From NCBI GenBank assembly GCA_945865545.1, contig CAMBEQ010000011.1:1-64000 (forward strand): a stretch of DNA of 64,000 nt. The letters run 5' to 3'. A program made the position numbers and the translations under genes. The notes below the pieces were generated by a model, which saw nothing but the letters and a program-made list of their open reading frames with translations, did not search any database and was not told the DNA's origin. The stretch is from Sediminibacterium ginsengisoli. GTDB lineage: Bacteria > Bacteroidota > Bacteroidia > Chitinophagales > Chitinophagaceae. Below are positions 23,245 to 32,717 of this stretch, in pieces (within the stretch, counting starts at the first letter, position 1; each line of letters starts with the position of its first letter).

Positions 23245-25857
23245 ATGAAAATAATTAAGACCTTATTTTTAATATCCTTTTTGATAATATCTTTTCTTGT
23301 TCAAGCGCAAGATAGTACCCATGCTAACACTACCATTTCAATTAAGGTTTTTGGTGCTTGTGAGCAGTGTAAAAATAGAATAGAAAATGCATTGAAGATA
23401 AAAGGTATAAAAAAAGCAGTTTGGGATGTAGATGCTCAATTACTTGATTTGGTATATGACTCAACACTCATTTCTTTAAATAAAATTGAAAATAAAATTA
23501 TAGCGGTCGGCCATGATTTAGAGTTTAAAAAAGCCAAAGACATTATCTATAAAGAATTACCCGCTTGTTGTCATTATAGAGATTTAGCGCAAGAGTTAAA
23601 TAATAAATTAAATCATCACTTATCTGATTCGGCTTCTTTACCATTAATTCCGAACGACTCAATTAGTCAAGAAAGAGCTATTGTAGTGAGTGGGGTTGTT
23701 TTGCAGGAGAATAATAATGGAAAATTTGAGCCATTGTCCAATGCAAGTGTTTATTGGTCTGGAACAAAAAATGGTGTCTTAACAGATAGCTTTGGGGTTT
23801 TTCATATCAATTTAATGGCTTCGAATAGAAGGTTGGTGATTAGTTATGTGGGTTATAAACCAGATACTATTTCTGTAGCCAATTACAAAGACCTTAAAAT
23901 TATTTTAGCATTCAAGAATCAGTTAAACGAAGTAACTGTTTTTAGCAGACCTACTGGTACTTATATTCCGTATTTAAGCATCATAAGAACCCAGGTAATG
24001 ACAGGCACTGAATTATTAAAAGCAGCCTGCTGTAATTTGAGTGAAAGTTTTGAAACCAATCCTTCGGTAGATGTTTCCTTTAACGATGCTGTTACCGGCT
24101 CTAAGCAAATTCAACTTTTAGGATTAAGTGGTAATTACACACAACTTACTGTTGAAAATTTACCTGGACCAAGAGGTTTGGCTACACCCCTTGGGTTAAA
24201 TTCTATTGCAGGCCCTTGGATAGAAAGTATTCAGCTTACTAAGGGGGTAGGATCGGTAGCTAACGGTTTTGAAAGCATTGCGGGTCAAATTAATGTTGAA
24301 CTTAAAAAACCAGAAGCCACTGAAAGATTATTAGCCAATGTGTATATGAATGATTTTGGAAAAACAGATTTAAATCTAAACTTATCACAAAAATTAAATG
24401 CTAAATGGTCGAGTGGATTATTATTACATGATAATTTTTTTAATAATAAACAACTTGATATTAATAAAGATGGGTTTAGAGATTTACCAACAGGAAATCA
24501 ATTTGGATTGGTGAACAGATACAAATTTGATAATAGTAAAGGTTGGCTAGCTCAATTTGGTATCAAGTTAATGAATGATAATAAAGTGGGGGGTGAATCG
24601 GCATTTGATCCTGCTAAAGATAAAAACACAACCAACCATTATGGGCTAGGCATTACTACAGAACGGTATGAACTTTTTGGTAAAATTGGCTATGTATTTC
24701 CACAACAAAAATATAAAAGCATTGGATTGCAAATGGCTGCCATTGATCATCAGCAGGATGCTTATTTTGGATTAACCACCTACAATGCAAAACAACAAAG
24801 CTTTTATGGAAACTTTATTTATCAATCTATCATTAATTCTACCATTCATAAATATAGAACAGGTTTAAGTTTTCAATATGACAAATACAATGAAAATTTA
24901 AATTATCTAAATTATAATAGAAAAGAAATAGTACCAGGAGCATTCTTTGAATATACTTTTACACCTACCGAGCAATTTAGCATGGTAGCGGGTCTTAGAG
25001 CAGACAATAATAATTTATTTGGTAGCTTTATTACACCACGTTTAAATGTGAGGTATGAGCCTATTAAGGGAACTACATTTAGAATAAGTGTTGGTCGGGG
25101 CCAAAGAACCGCTAATATTTTAGCAGAAAATAATAGTGTATTGGTAAGTGCAAGACAACTAGATTTTGACAACTACCCTAAAGGTGTTGGCTATGGATTA
25201 AATCCAGAAATTGCATGGAATAAAGGAATTAGCTTTGATCAAAAATTTAAATTATTTAATAATTCTGCATCTTTAGGGATTGATTATTTTAGGAATGATT
25301 TTGAAAATCAAGTAGTAGTTGATTTGGAAAATGCCAGAATGATTCATTTTTATAATTTAAATGGAAAATCTTATTCAAATAGTATTCAAGCAGAATTAAT
25401 TATTCAGCCTGCTCAAAAATTAGATGTTAAAATGGCATTCCGTTATTTTGATGTACAACAAACCTATCATGGTACTTTATTGGAGCGCCCAATGATTTCA
25501 AAAAATCGAGCTTTTTTAAGTGTTGACTATGCTACTAATAATAGTTGGAAATTTAATTATACGATTACTTATAATGGAAGAAAAAGAATTAGCAATACAA
25601 CTGCCAATCCAGCTCAATATGAACTGCCAGCTTATTCGCCTAGTTATGTATTAATGAATGCTCAAGTGACTAAAACAATAGGAAAGTCAAACCCTATGGA
25701 GGTGTATATGGGTGTTGAAAATGCATCTAATTTCTATCAGCAAAATCCTATTATAGCTGCAAGCACCCCTTTTAGTCCCTATTTTGATGCTTCTATGGTT
25801 TGGGGGCCCACTACTGGAAGAATGATTTATTTAGGATGGAGAATTAAGATAAAATAG
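23245..25857 (+). CDS. TonB-dependent receptor with N-terminal HMA metal domain
   Basis: This 870-aa outer-membrane protein is built from a signal peptide (ends near FLVQAQ), an HMA heavy-metal domain with C-x2-C (ACEQCKNRIENAL, about residues 37-50) and a following ACCHY, a carboxypeptidase-like domain (about 150-235), a plug (LLKAACCNLSESFETNPSVDVSF to SIAGQINVEL, about 255-350), and a beta-barrel to residue 870. The HMA domain and the HYC_CC_PP neighbour point to a copper or similar metal substrate. A periplasmic HMA domain on a receptor suggests metal hand-over during transport. TTG 23242 directly precedes ATG 23245. Confidence 0.9.
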   Translation: MKIIKTLFLISFLIISFLVQAQDSTHANTTISIKVFGACEQCKNRIENALKIKGIKKAVWDVDAQLLDLVYDSTLISLNKIENKIIAVGHDLEFKKAKDIIYKELPACCHYRDLAQELNNKLNHHLSDSASLPLIPNDSISQERAIVVSGVVLQENNNGKFEPLSNASVYWSGTKNGVLTDSFGVFHINLMASNRRLVISYVGYKPDTISVANYKDLKIILAFKNQLNEVTVFSRPTGTYIPYLSIIRTQVMTGTELLKAACCNLSESFETNPSVDVSFNDAVTGSKQIQLLGLSGNYTQLTVENLPGPRGLATPLGLNSIAGPWIESIQLTKGVGSVANGFESIAGQINVELKKPEATERLLANVYMNDFGKTDLNLNLSQKLNAKWSSGLLLHDNFFNNKQLDINKDGFRDLPTGNQFGLVNRYKFDNSKGWLAQFGIKLMNDNKVGGESAFDPAKDKNTTNHYGLGITTERYELFGKIGYVFPQQKYKSIGLQMAAIDHQQDAYFGLTTYNAKQQSFYGNFIYQSIINSTIHKYRTGLSFQYDKYNENLNYLNYNRKEIVPGAFFEYTFTPTEQFSMVAGLRADNNNLFGSFITPRLNVRYEPIKGTTFRISVGRGQRTANILAENNSVLVSARQLDFDNYPKGVGYGLNPEIAWNKGISFDQKFKLFNNSASLGIDYFRNDFENQVVVDLENARMIHFYNLNGKSYSNSIQAELIIQPAQKLDVKMAFRYFDVQQTYHGTLLERPMISKNRAFLSVDYATNNSWKFNYTITYNGRKRISNTTANPAQYELPAYSPSYVLMNAQVTKTIGKSNPMEVYMGVENASNFYQQNPIIAASTPFSPYFDASMVWGPTTGRMIYLGWRIKIK

Positions 25858-26014
25858 TGTGTCCTTATTATTCAATTTTGGAATAGAATAAACTTTGGAT
25901 AACTGAAATAAAAGAAGAGGCCTATATTATTTAAATGGTCTCGTTTGAGCGTTAAAAGGAGCTATGCTTTAATAGTTGTACCTTTACAACTACCAATTAT
26001 TAAAAGACCTTATT

Positions 26015-27205
26015 TTGAAGTTTATAGATTTAGGATTAGACCAGCGGATTTTAGATGGCATTGATGCCATGGGTTATGAAACAGCAACACCAGTTCAGCA
26101 ACAAGTGATGGTTCCTATTTTAGAAGGGAAAGACATTATTGCGGCCGCTCAAACAGGAACAGGTAAAACCGCAGCCTTTTTATTACCCTTATTGCATCGA
26201 TTACTCACGGTGTCTCATCAACCTGGAGATATTAATGCGTTAATTATAGTACCTACTCGTGAATTGGCTATTCAAATTGCCGAAAGTATTGAAGGGCTAT
26301 CTTATTTCACAGATGTAAGTTCCATTGCCGTATATGGTGGTGGAGATGGCAATTCATTTGTTACTGAAAAAAAAGCCTTAACCAGTGGCGTTGACATTGT
26401 GGTATGTACCCCGGGTAGAATGATTGCGCATTTAAATATGGGCTACGTAAAATTAAAGGGACTTAAGTATTTAGTGTTAGACGAAGCAGATAGGATGTTA
26501 GATATGGGCTTTAGCGATGACATTGCTAAAATCATTACTTTTTTACCAGCGGTACGCCAAAACTTATTGTTTTCGGCTACGATGCCTTCGAAAATGAGGG
26601 AATTGGCTAAAAAAATATTGCATCAACCAGTAGAAATAAATATTGCTATTTCAAAGCCACCAGAGCACATTATTCAAAAAGCATTTATAGTATATGATGC
26701 ACAAAAAGTACCAGTTATTATAGATATGCTTAGTTCAAAACGCTATTCTAAAGTAATTGTGTTTTGTTCTAAAAAAATTAATGTAAAACAGTTAGCGAAT
26801 AAATTAATGAATGCAAAGCTTTCTGTTGCAGAAATTCATTCCGATTTAGATCAAAAAAGCAGAGAGCAATTTTTACAAGATTTTAGAAATCAAAAAACTA
26901 ATATTCTAGTAGCCACTGATATTTTAAGCAGAGGTATTGATATTGATGATATTGATTTAGTCATTAATTATGACGTACCTAATGATGGCGAAGACTACAT
27001 TCACAGAATTGGTAGAACCGCTCGTGCAGCTACATCTGGAACAGCATTTACCTTGGTTGGAGAAAAAGAACAAAGCAAATTTTTAGAAATAGAAACTTTA
27101 TTAGGGGCACCTGTTTTAAAAGGTAAAGTACCAGATATGTTTGGACCCACTCCCAACTATGCACCCAAGCAAAGTAGTGGAAAGAACTTTGTTCGAAGAA
27201 AATAA
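26015..27205 (+). CDS. DEAD-box RNA helicase (RhlE-like)
   Basis: This protein of about 396 aa unwinds RNA using ATP, in cold adaptation, ribosome assembly or mRNA decay. All core motifs are present: Q motif (GYETATPVQQQ), Walker A AQTGTGKT, PTRELA, GG, TPGR, DEAD (VLDEADRMLDMGF), SAT, VFCS, ATDILSRGID and HRIGRTARA. The tail is short and lacks the long basic extension of many RhlE proteins. The ORF track starts at TTG 25976; the family usually begins at the KF-x-x-LGL stretch, so I place a TTG start at 26015, with the longer form possible. Confidence 0.9.
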   Translation: MKFIDLGLDQRILDGIDAMGYETATPVQQQVMVPILEGKDIIAAAQTGTGKTAAFLLPLLHRLLTVSHQPGDINALIIVPTRELAIQIAESIEGLSYFTDVSSIAVYGGGDGNSFVTEKKALTSGVDIVVCTPGRMIAHLNMGYVKLKGLKYLVLDEADRMLDMGFSDDIAKIITFLPAVRQNLLFSATMPSKMRELAKKILHQPVEINIAISKPPEHIIQKAFIVYDAQKVPVIIDMLSSKRYSKVIVFCSKKINVKQLANKLMNAKLSVAEIHSDLDQKSREQFLQDFRNQKTNILVATDILSRGIDIDDIDLVINYDVPNDGEDYIHRIGRTARAATSGTAFTLVGEKEQSKFLEIETLLGAPVLKGKVPDMFGPTPNYAPKQSSGKNFVRRK

Positions 27206-27239
27206 GCAGCCATATTTAGTACCTATATAATAATTACCA

Positions 27240-27800
27240 ATGAAGGTTTCAGAAAAATTAAAGCAACGTGCGCAAGGATTATGTGAACTTTGTACCACAG
27301 AAGAAGCAATTACTGCTTATGCTGTTAGCCCAAAAAATAATGACAGTATTGAAAATGAGGTAGCACTCTGTACTACCTGCTTAGAAATAATTGAAGGGAA
27401 AGAAGCAGGAAATCATTGGCAGAGTTTAGCAGGAAGTATATGGAATACAGAGCCAAGTGTACAAGCATTAAGCTATCGAATACTATATGAATTAAAAGAC
27501 AATGAATGGGCCAATGAAATTCTAACTTCTGTTGAATTAGAGGAGCCTATCATTACTTGGGCAGTGAGTGCATTTATAAAATCTCCAATTCATGTAGATA
27601 GTAATGGGACGGAATTACAAAATGGAGACACCGTAGTACTTATTCAAGGTTTAAATGTAAAGGGGGCTAATTTTATGGCACCTAAAGGGACCATAGTTAA
27701 GAAAATTCATTTAGTAGCCGATAATCCCGAACAAATTGAAGGGAAAGTAAATGAACAAACTATTGTACTACTTACGAAGTATTTAAGAAAATCAATGTAG
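27240..27800 (+). CDS. PhnA domain protein
   Basis: This 186-aa protein has an N-terminal zinc ribbon (CELC at residues 15-18 and CTTC at 45-48 region) and a C-terminal PhnA-type beta domain (DSNGTELQNGDTVVLIQGLNVKGANFMAPKGTIVKKI). Despite the name, PhnA proteins are not shown to act in phosphonate use and probably bind nucleic acid or metal. It lies 34 nt downstream of the helicase gene and may be read from the same transcript. Confidence 0.92.
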   Translation: MKVSEKLKQRAQGLCELCTTEEAITAYAVSPKNNDSIENEVALCTTCLEIIEGKEAGNHWQSLAGSIWNTEPSVQALSYRILYELKDNEWANEILTSVELEEPIITWAVSAFIKSPIHVDSNGTELQNGDTVVLIQGLNVKGANFMAPKGTIVKKIHLVADNPEQIEGKVNEQTIVLLTKYLRKSM

Positions 27801-27815
27801 TGTAAACTTTACTGT

Positions 27816-28487
27816 ATGAATAAATTCATTTTAAGTTGTTGCTTGCTTTTAGGTGTTAACTTTTTAACTATAGCACAAAGTTCCTCACCACATCCTTTTC
27901 AAGAGGAAATAAATGCCTTTGCGAAGGCAGATAGCTTATACAGTCCTGTAAAAAATAGTATTGTATTTGTGGGGAGCTCTTCGTTTAGAATGTGGACGAA
28001 TATTAATGACAACTTTCCTGGATATCCTATCATTAATAGGGGCTTTGGTGGATCTGTTTTAACAGATGTGATTTATTATGCTAAAGAAACGATACTAAAA
28101 TATCAGCCAAAGCAAATTTATATTTATTGTGGTGAAAATGATATTGCTGCAGGCGAAGCTGTTTCATCCGAAATCGTATTAACGCGTTTTAAAGAGCTAT
28201 TTAAAATTATTAGAACCAATTTAAACGCTTCAGTGCCTATTGTATTTGTTTCCCTTAAGCCAAGTGTTGCAAGGTGGAATATGCAAGAACGTATAGTAAA
28301 GACGAATAATCTGATCCAGCAGTATATTGCTACTCAAAAAAATGTATCATTCTTAGATATTCATAGCGCCATGTTGGATGCGAATGGCCAGGTTCTTAAT
28401 GACCTATTTATAGGGGACAACTTGCATATGAATGCAAAAGGCTATCAGATTTGGCAAAAAATAATTGCCCCTACTTTAGTAAAGTAA
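27816..28487 (+). CDS. Secreted SGNH/GDSL hydrolase
   Basis: This 223-aa protein has a signal peptide (to about AQSSS, residue 21). The four SGNH blocks are visible: VFVGSSSFRMW (nucleophile Ser), RGFGGSVL (Gly), YCGENDI (Asn) and DNLHMNAKGYQIW (Asp-x-x-His). This is the lineage with similarity to rhamnogalacturonan acetylesterases and platelet-activating-factor acetylhydrolase-like proteins, so it may deacetylate a glycan. Substrate inferred only. It follows the PhnA gene by 15 nt. Confidence 0.9.
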   Translation: MNKFILSCCLLLGVNFLTIAQSSSPHPFQEEINAFAKADSLYSPVKNSIVFVGSSSFRMWTNINDNFPGYPIINRGFGGSVLTDVIYYAKETILKYQPKQIYIYCGENDIAAGEAVSSEIVLTRFKELFKIIRTNLNASVPIVFVSLKPSVARWNMQERIVKTNNLIQQYIATQKNVSFLDIHSAMLDANGQVLNDLFIGDNLHMNAKGYQIWQKIIAPTLVK

Positions 28488-28514
28488 TATTTAATAAATG
28501 AAGTCTAAATAGGA

Positions 28515-28676
28515 TCAACTTCCTCTAGAACCACCTGTTTTAATTGGCTTCTTAGTTGTACCTGTAGACTTAGTGTTGGCTTTAGCTATAAATTGAGAAC
28601 TACCACCTTGAAAGTTAGTTTTTGTTGCAGTGGCAGCTTTTTTATCAGCTACTTTCTTGTTAATATGAAATCCCAT
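28515..28676 (-). CDS. Small basic 53-aa protein (not in ORF track)
   Basis: Reading the minus strand from ATG 28676 gives MGFHINKKVADKKAATATKTNFQGGSSQFIAKANTKSTGTT followed by KKPIKTGGSRGS and TGA. The product is lysine-, threonine- and glycine-rich, without hydrophobic stretches, and is expected to be strongly basic; it could bind nucleic acid. It fills most of the 320-nt gap between the SGNH hydrolase and the next isomerase gene. I do not recognise the family. Codons are ordinary for this genome, and no frameshift is needed. Confidence 0.55.
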   Translation of the reverse strand: MGFHINKKVADKKAATATKTNFQGGSSQFIAKANTKSTGTTKKPIKTGGSRGS

Positions 28677-28808
28677 AATTGATTAATTATAGGTTAAAAG
28701 TAATTAATTTTTCTTAAATAATCTCTTATTTCTAATCAAAGTCAAATGGGAGACTCGAATTTTGAGTAACTTCAGAAAGCATTAAGTAATTATAAATTTA
28801 AGCATACT

Positions 28809-29747
28809 ATGAAAAATTCATCCAGAAATAATTTTAGTGGTTTCCCAAATAATCATACTATAAGCCCCAGACGTGATTTTTTAAAACTAAGCAGCTTAGG
28901 TTTATTGGGAACAGCTATGCCTAGTTATGCTAGTTCCTTCTTTTCACCTATCCCTAAATACCCAGCGAAGCTTTCGGTTCAATTGTATACTGTTAGAGAT
29001 CAGTTTTTAAAAGATATCCCCGGTACTTTAAAAAAACTTTCTAATATAGGTTTTAAATATGTAGAAACAGCTTTTTGGCCAGAAGGTATTACCATTGAAC
29101 AAGCAAGCCAATATTTAAATGATGCTGGTTTATTGGTTTCCTCTTGTCACATTGAAATTCCAATGGGAGACAAAAAACAAATTATGTTGGACACGGCGAA
29201 TGCCTTTGGCAGTAATAAAATGATTTGGCATGGTTGGCCCGAGGATAAACGTTATAGTAGTTTAGAAGGAACCAAAGAACTTATCTCCATTTACAATGAA
29301 GCATCCAGATTTGCTAAAGAGAATGGTTTAGAATTTGGATTGCACAATCATTGGTGGGAATATAGAAACAAGGTGGGTGGAAAATTGGTCTATGAAATTT
29401 TATTAGAGGAACTAGATAAAGATATTTTTTTCGAGATGGATACCTATTGGGTGAAAGTGGCTGGACACAATCCAGCAAACATTATTACTAAGCTTGGTAG
29501 TCGCGCTAAATTTTTACATATTAAAGATGGCCCAGCTTTATACAATGACAAATTAGCTATTGACAATCCCGATCCTATGACCGCTGTAGGAAAGGGCACA
29601 CAGAATTTTCCTGCTATTATAAAAGCAGCTAATGGGAATCCCGATTTTTTAGTGATTGAAATGGATAAAACAGCTACAGATGTATTTGAAGCCTTAAAAG
29701 AAAGCTTTGATTATATGATCAATAATAAATTAGCCATTGTTGGGTAA
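28809..29747 (+). CDS. Tat-exported sugar isomerase/epimerase-like TIM barrel
   Basis: This 312-aa protein begins with a twin-arginine leader (SPRRDFLKLSSLGLLGTAMPSYA). The TIM-barrel part has LSVQLYTVRDQFLKDIPGTLKKLSNIGFKYVETAFWP, GLEFGLHNHWWEY, FFEMDTYWVKVAGHNPANII and KFLHIKDG, ending with VIEMDKTATD. These supply the Glu, His, Asp and Glu metal ligands of the family. It is a paralogue of the secreted protein at 21869. Tat export suggests it folds with its metal before crossing the membrane. Substrate unknown. Confidence 0.88.
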   Translation: MKNSSRNNFSGFPNNHTISPRRDFLKLSSLGLLGTAMPSYASSFFSPIPKYPAKLSVQLYTVRDQFLKDIPGTLKKLSNIGFKYVETAFWPEGITIEQASQYLNDAGLLVSSCHIEIPMGDKKQIMLDTANAFGSNKMIWHGWPEDKRYSSLEGTKELISIYNEASRFAKENGLEFGLHNHWWEYRNKVGGKLVYEILLEELDKDIFFEMDTYWVKVAGHNPANIITKLGSRAKFLHIKDGPALYNDKLAIDNPDPMTAVGKGTQNFPAIIKAANGNPDFLVIEMDKTATDVFEALKESFDYMINNKLAIVG

Positions 29748-29769
29748 GTACCACTTATTAATCTAAAAA

Positions 29770-30885
29770 CTAAGACACTGTTTTTACATAGTGTACATTA
29801 CGTTCGCTTAAATAGTTCATTATAAAATTAAAGCAGGCTTCGTCCTTGCCCACTAATTCTGGAGGGAAAACACCTTTTTCAGTAAATAAATTATTAGCCA
29901 ACATATTTAAAGCGCCGGTGCAGGTATAGCCTGTGGTACGGCTCATACTACTGGTTTTTGAAATAGCATCATATTCATCGTAAAGCGAATAGCAAATTGT
30001 TTTTCCTTCTCCAGTTACTTTAATAGTCATGATGGTAAACTCGGGTTCGGTAGCGCCTAATTTCCATTGATCAAATAATAAACTAGAAGTAAATCCTAAT
30101 GGAGAAATTTCTTGTCCATTGTATTTGATGGGCGTAGTATTTAAAAATCCAGCTTTAATAAGTGCTTGCATTAAATCAATATGTCCAGGGTATCTTAATG
30201 TTTTTTCTTTCATATTAGGGATATGCCCCATGGTAAATAATATACTTCTTAAGCCATCAGTATTAAATGCTTCTAGCGTACCTACTTGGTCAAAGTCAAT
30301 TAACTCTGCATCACTTAAAGCAGGCTTGGTAACAATACAACCATTTTCGACATAGCGCGCTGGACGTGTATACTCTTCTAAAACATCAATGGGAGAAAAA
30401 GGTGCTTTGTATTCAAATGGTTGAGTTCTCTTTTTTGGTAATCCACCTACCATGCATTCAAAATCTTCAATTTTCATTCTTGCATTGTGATATCCAATGA
30501 TAAAATTACTCATGCCTGGTGCCACGCCACAATCTACAATGGCAGTTACATTGTTTTTTTTTGCCAACGTGTCTAATTGCATGGCATCTTCAGGAAAAAA
30601 AGAAATGTCTACCACATTTTTTTTAGCATTAATCACCGCTTCCAAAGTTTTATAGCCCATAAAGCCAGGGACTGCGGTAATTACATAATCAAAGTTGGCC
30701 AGTAAGTTGGTATAATTTTTATAATCACCCAAATCGGCTTGAACTGTTTTTATATTTTTACTTTTATCAGCTAAGATGGCTAATGAGTTATTACTAATAT
30801 CAAAGGAAGTGACTTCGTTATTTTTTGCAAGGTCAATGGCCATTGCACGACCTACCATACCTGCTCCTAAAATTGCTATTTTCAT
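29770..30885 (-). CDS. Saccharopine dehydrogenase family protein
   Basis: This 371-aa cytoplasmic oxidoreductase has an N-terminal Rossmann fold (MKIAILGAGMVGRAMAIDLA) and the saccharopine dehydrogenase substrate region (VDISFFPEDAMQLDTLAKKNNVTAIVDCGVAPGMSNFIIG, then PFSPIDVLEEYTRPARYVENG). Proteins of this length and pattern occur in lysine catabolism and related amino-acid metabolism in Bacteroidota. No lysine pathway partner is adjacent. It lies head-to-head with the IDO gene across an AT-rich 315-nt gap. Confidence 0.88.
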   Translation of the reverse strand: MKIAILGAGMVGRAMAIDLAKNNEVTSFDISNNSLAILADKSKNIKTVQADLGDYKNYTNLLANFDYVITAVPGFMGYKTLEAVINAKKNVVDISFFPEDAMQLDTLAKKNNVTAIVDCGVAPGMSNFIIGYHNARMKIEDFECMVGGLPKKRTQPFEYKAPFSPIDVLEEYTRPARYVENGCIVTKPALSDAELIDFDQVGTLEAFNTDGLRSILFTMGHIPNMKEKTLRYPGHIDLMQALIKAGFLNTTPIKYNGQEISPLGFTSSLLFDQWKLGATEPEFTIMTIKVTGEGKTICYSLYDEYDAISKTSSMSRTTGYTCTGALNMLANNLFTEKGVFPPELVGKDEACFNFIMNYLSERNVHYVKTVS

Positions 30886-31200
30886 GTTATATATATTTTC
30901 TATTTTTTTAAAGGAAATCGATCACTTGCTTCTTGCTATAAACTTGAAAGGCAAGGTAGTTTAATATGCTTACATGGCCATCGTAAAAAATTAGAAAATT
31001 AAATGTTTTTAGCCAGATTTATTTTTAATAAATATACTTATTTTATTTACCCAGTAACTTATTAATTCACTGAAAATCAATATAATATAATAGTTCTAAT
31101 TCTATTTTTTGTAAGTAGTAGCCACATAAAAAATAGTATACTTATTGTTTTTTTTCTTAGCTTCAATAGGCCTATTTAATTTTTAATTTAAACGATTCAA
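30886..31200. other. AT-rich intergenic region without a gene
   Basis: This 315-nt stretch separates two divergent genes. I find no ORF beyond about ten codons, no convincing hairpin with a T run and no TAnnTTTG element close to either start. It presumably holds the promoters of both genes in a form not recognisable by eye. Confidence 0.6.
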
Positions 31201-32625
31201 ATGTCTATCAAATCTAATTATTCTGATGGTTTTTTTGATGTAAGTGCTACCCATGGTTTTTTACCTATTAAAGCCCCTCTGGTAAAATTACCTGCGGTGT
31301 ACAATGCTTTACAAGAAGTGCTGGATAAAATGCCGGTGGTTTTAAATGAAAATGAATTTGGATTTTTACACACCATTGATGGTATTGTGGCGCCGGTGAT
31401 GGCTATTAAAAATCACTTAGAGGATGTAGAAAAAGAGCAGGATATTTTTATTTTACAAGCTTTATTTAGATCCTATAGTTTTTTAAGTTCTGCTTATTTA
31501 TTAGAACCTTCCTATCAACAATTTAAGAAAGATGGCAAATATGGTAAAGCAAGAAATTTTTTACCAGCCAATATTGCACAACCTTTTTGCAAAGTGGCAG
31601 AAAAATTAAATGTATTTGCTTGGTTAGATTATCATTATGCTTATTCTTTAGGTAATTATCAAAAACTTGATGACAAAGGCGATTTAAACTGGGAAAATAT
31701 TACGATGTGTAATCGATTTTCTGGTCAACCGGATGAAGTGGGTTTTATTATGTTACATGTTGACATCAATCGTTTTTCTGCTAATTTAGTAGGTACTGTG
31801 ATGCAAACCATTCAAGCATTATACAATGGAGATACATCTGTAGGTTCTTTATTGGAGAAGAATTGGAATACTATGCAACAAATGAATTTGAGAAGAAAAG
31901 AAATGTGGAAGGCCTCAAGATGGCAGCGCTACAACGATTTTAGAATTTTTATTATGGGCGTCAAAGGCAATACTGAATTATTTGGAGAAGGGGTTACCTA
32001 TGAAAATGTTTGGGACGAGCCTAAAGCCTTTAGGGGACAAACGGGTGCCCAAGATGATATAATTCCTATGCAAGATATTTTTTCTGGGGTAATTTTTTAT
32101 TATCCTCAAAACGAATTAACCAAATACTTATTGGACTTACGTTTATATAGACCAAAGTGTGTACAGAATTTCTTCATCGATTTAGAAACCTCTATGAAAG
32201 AAGTTCATCCAAAGGGGTTGATGGGAAAATTATTAGATAATAAGGATATTACTGGACTTTGCTTTTTATTAGGCATTCTAGAAGAAATTTATCACTTTAG
32301 AAATGGACATTGGCAGTTTGTACAAAAGTATATTATGGCCAATACAAAATATGCAATGGCTACTGGAGGCACTCCTATCACATCCTGGATTCCGAATCAA
32401 ATTTTATCGGTCATACACCAAATGGAAGACGTGGCAACAGCCATAAAACAATTAGGTAGTTCTGATAATTCGATTGCCAATGCTTTGTATGAAAAAAATG
32501 TAAGTTTATTACCCACTAAACGTGGATTAATTGATGGACAATTGGCTTTGATTCATAAAAATGATTTTTCTGCTGAAGCTATTTTTGCTTTAAATCAAAA
32601 ATTCGGTTACGACGATACTGAATAG
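31201..32625 (+). CDS. Indoleamine 2,3-dioxygenase family protein
   Basis: This 474-aa haem dioxygenase family member would open the indole ring of tryptophan to N-formylkynurenine. It can be lined up with human IDO1 in several places: DFRIFIMGVKGNTELFGEGVTYENVWDEPKAFRGQTGAQ (about 246-284) corresponds to the IDO LRIYLSGWKGNPQL region, and RNGHWQFVQKYI (H370 as proximal haem ligand) to the SYHLQIVTKYI segment. ATGGTPITSW is the conserved GTGGT-type loop. It is longer than IDO1 (403 aa), mainly at the N-terminus and in the middle. No kynureninase or formamidase gene is nearby, so the pathway here is unproven. Confidence 0.85.
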   Translation: MSIKSNYSDGFFDVSATHGFLPIKAPLVKLPAVYNALQEVLDKMPVVLNENEFGFLHTIDGIVAPVMAIKNHLEDVEKEQDIFILQALFRSYSFLSSAYLLEPSYQQFKKDGKYGKARNFLPANIAQPFCKVAEKLNVFAWLDYHYAYSLGNYQKLDDKGDLNWENITMCNRFSGQPDEVGFIMLHVDINRFSANLVGTVMQTIQALYNGDTSVGSLLEKNWNTMQQMNLRRKEMWKASRWQRYNDFRIFIMGVKGNTELFGEGVTYENVWDEPKAFRGQTGAQDDIIPMQDIFSGVIFYYPQNELTKYLLDLRLYRPKCVQNFFIDLETSMKEVHPKGLMGKLLDNKDITGLCFLLGILEEIYHFRNGHWQFVQKYIMANTKYAMATGGTPITSWIPNQILSVIHQMEDVATAIKQLGSSDNSIANALYEKNVSLLPTKRGLIDGQLALIHKNDFSAEAIFALNQKFGYDDTE

Positions 32626-32717
32626 GAATAATTCCCTACACTTAAATATTAAATTATTTAAATGTTAGATTATGAGACGACGGTAATCGCTACTTGCAAA
32701 CTTGAAACTATCAGGTA

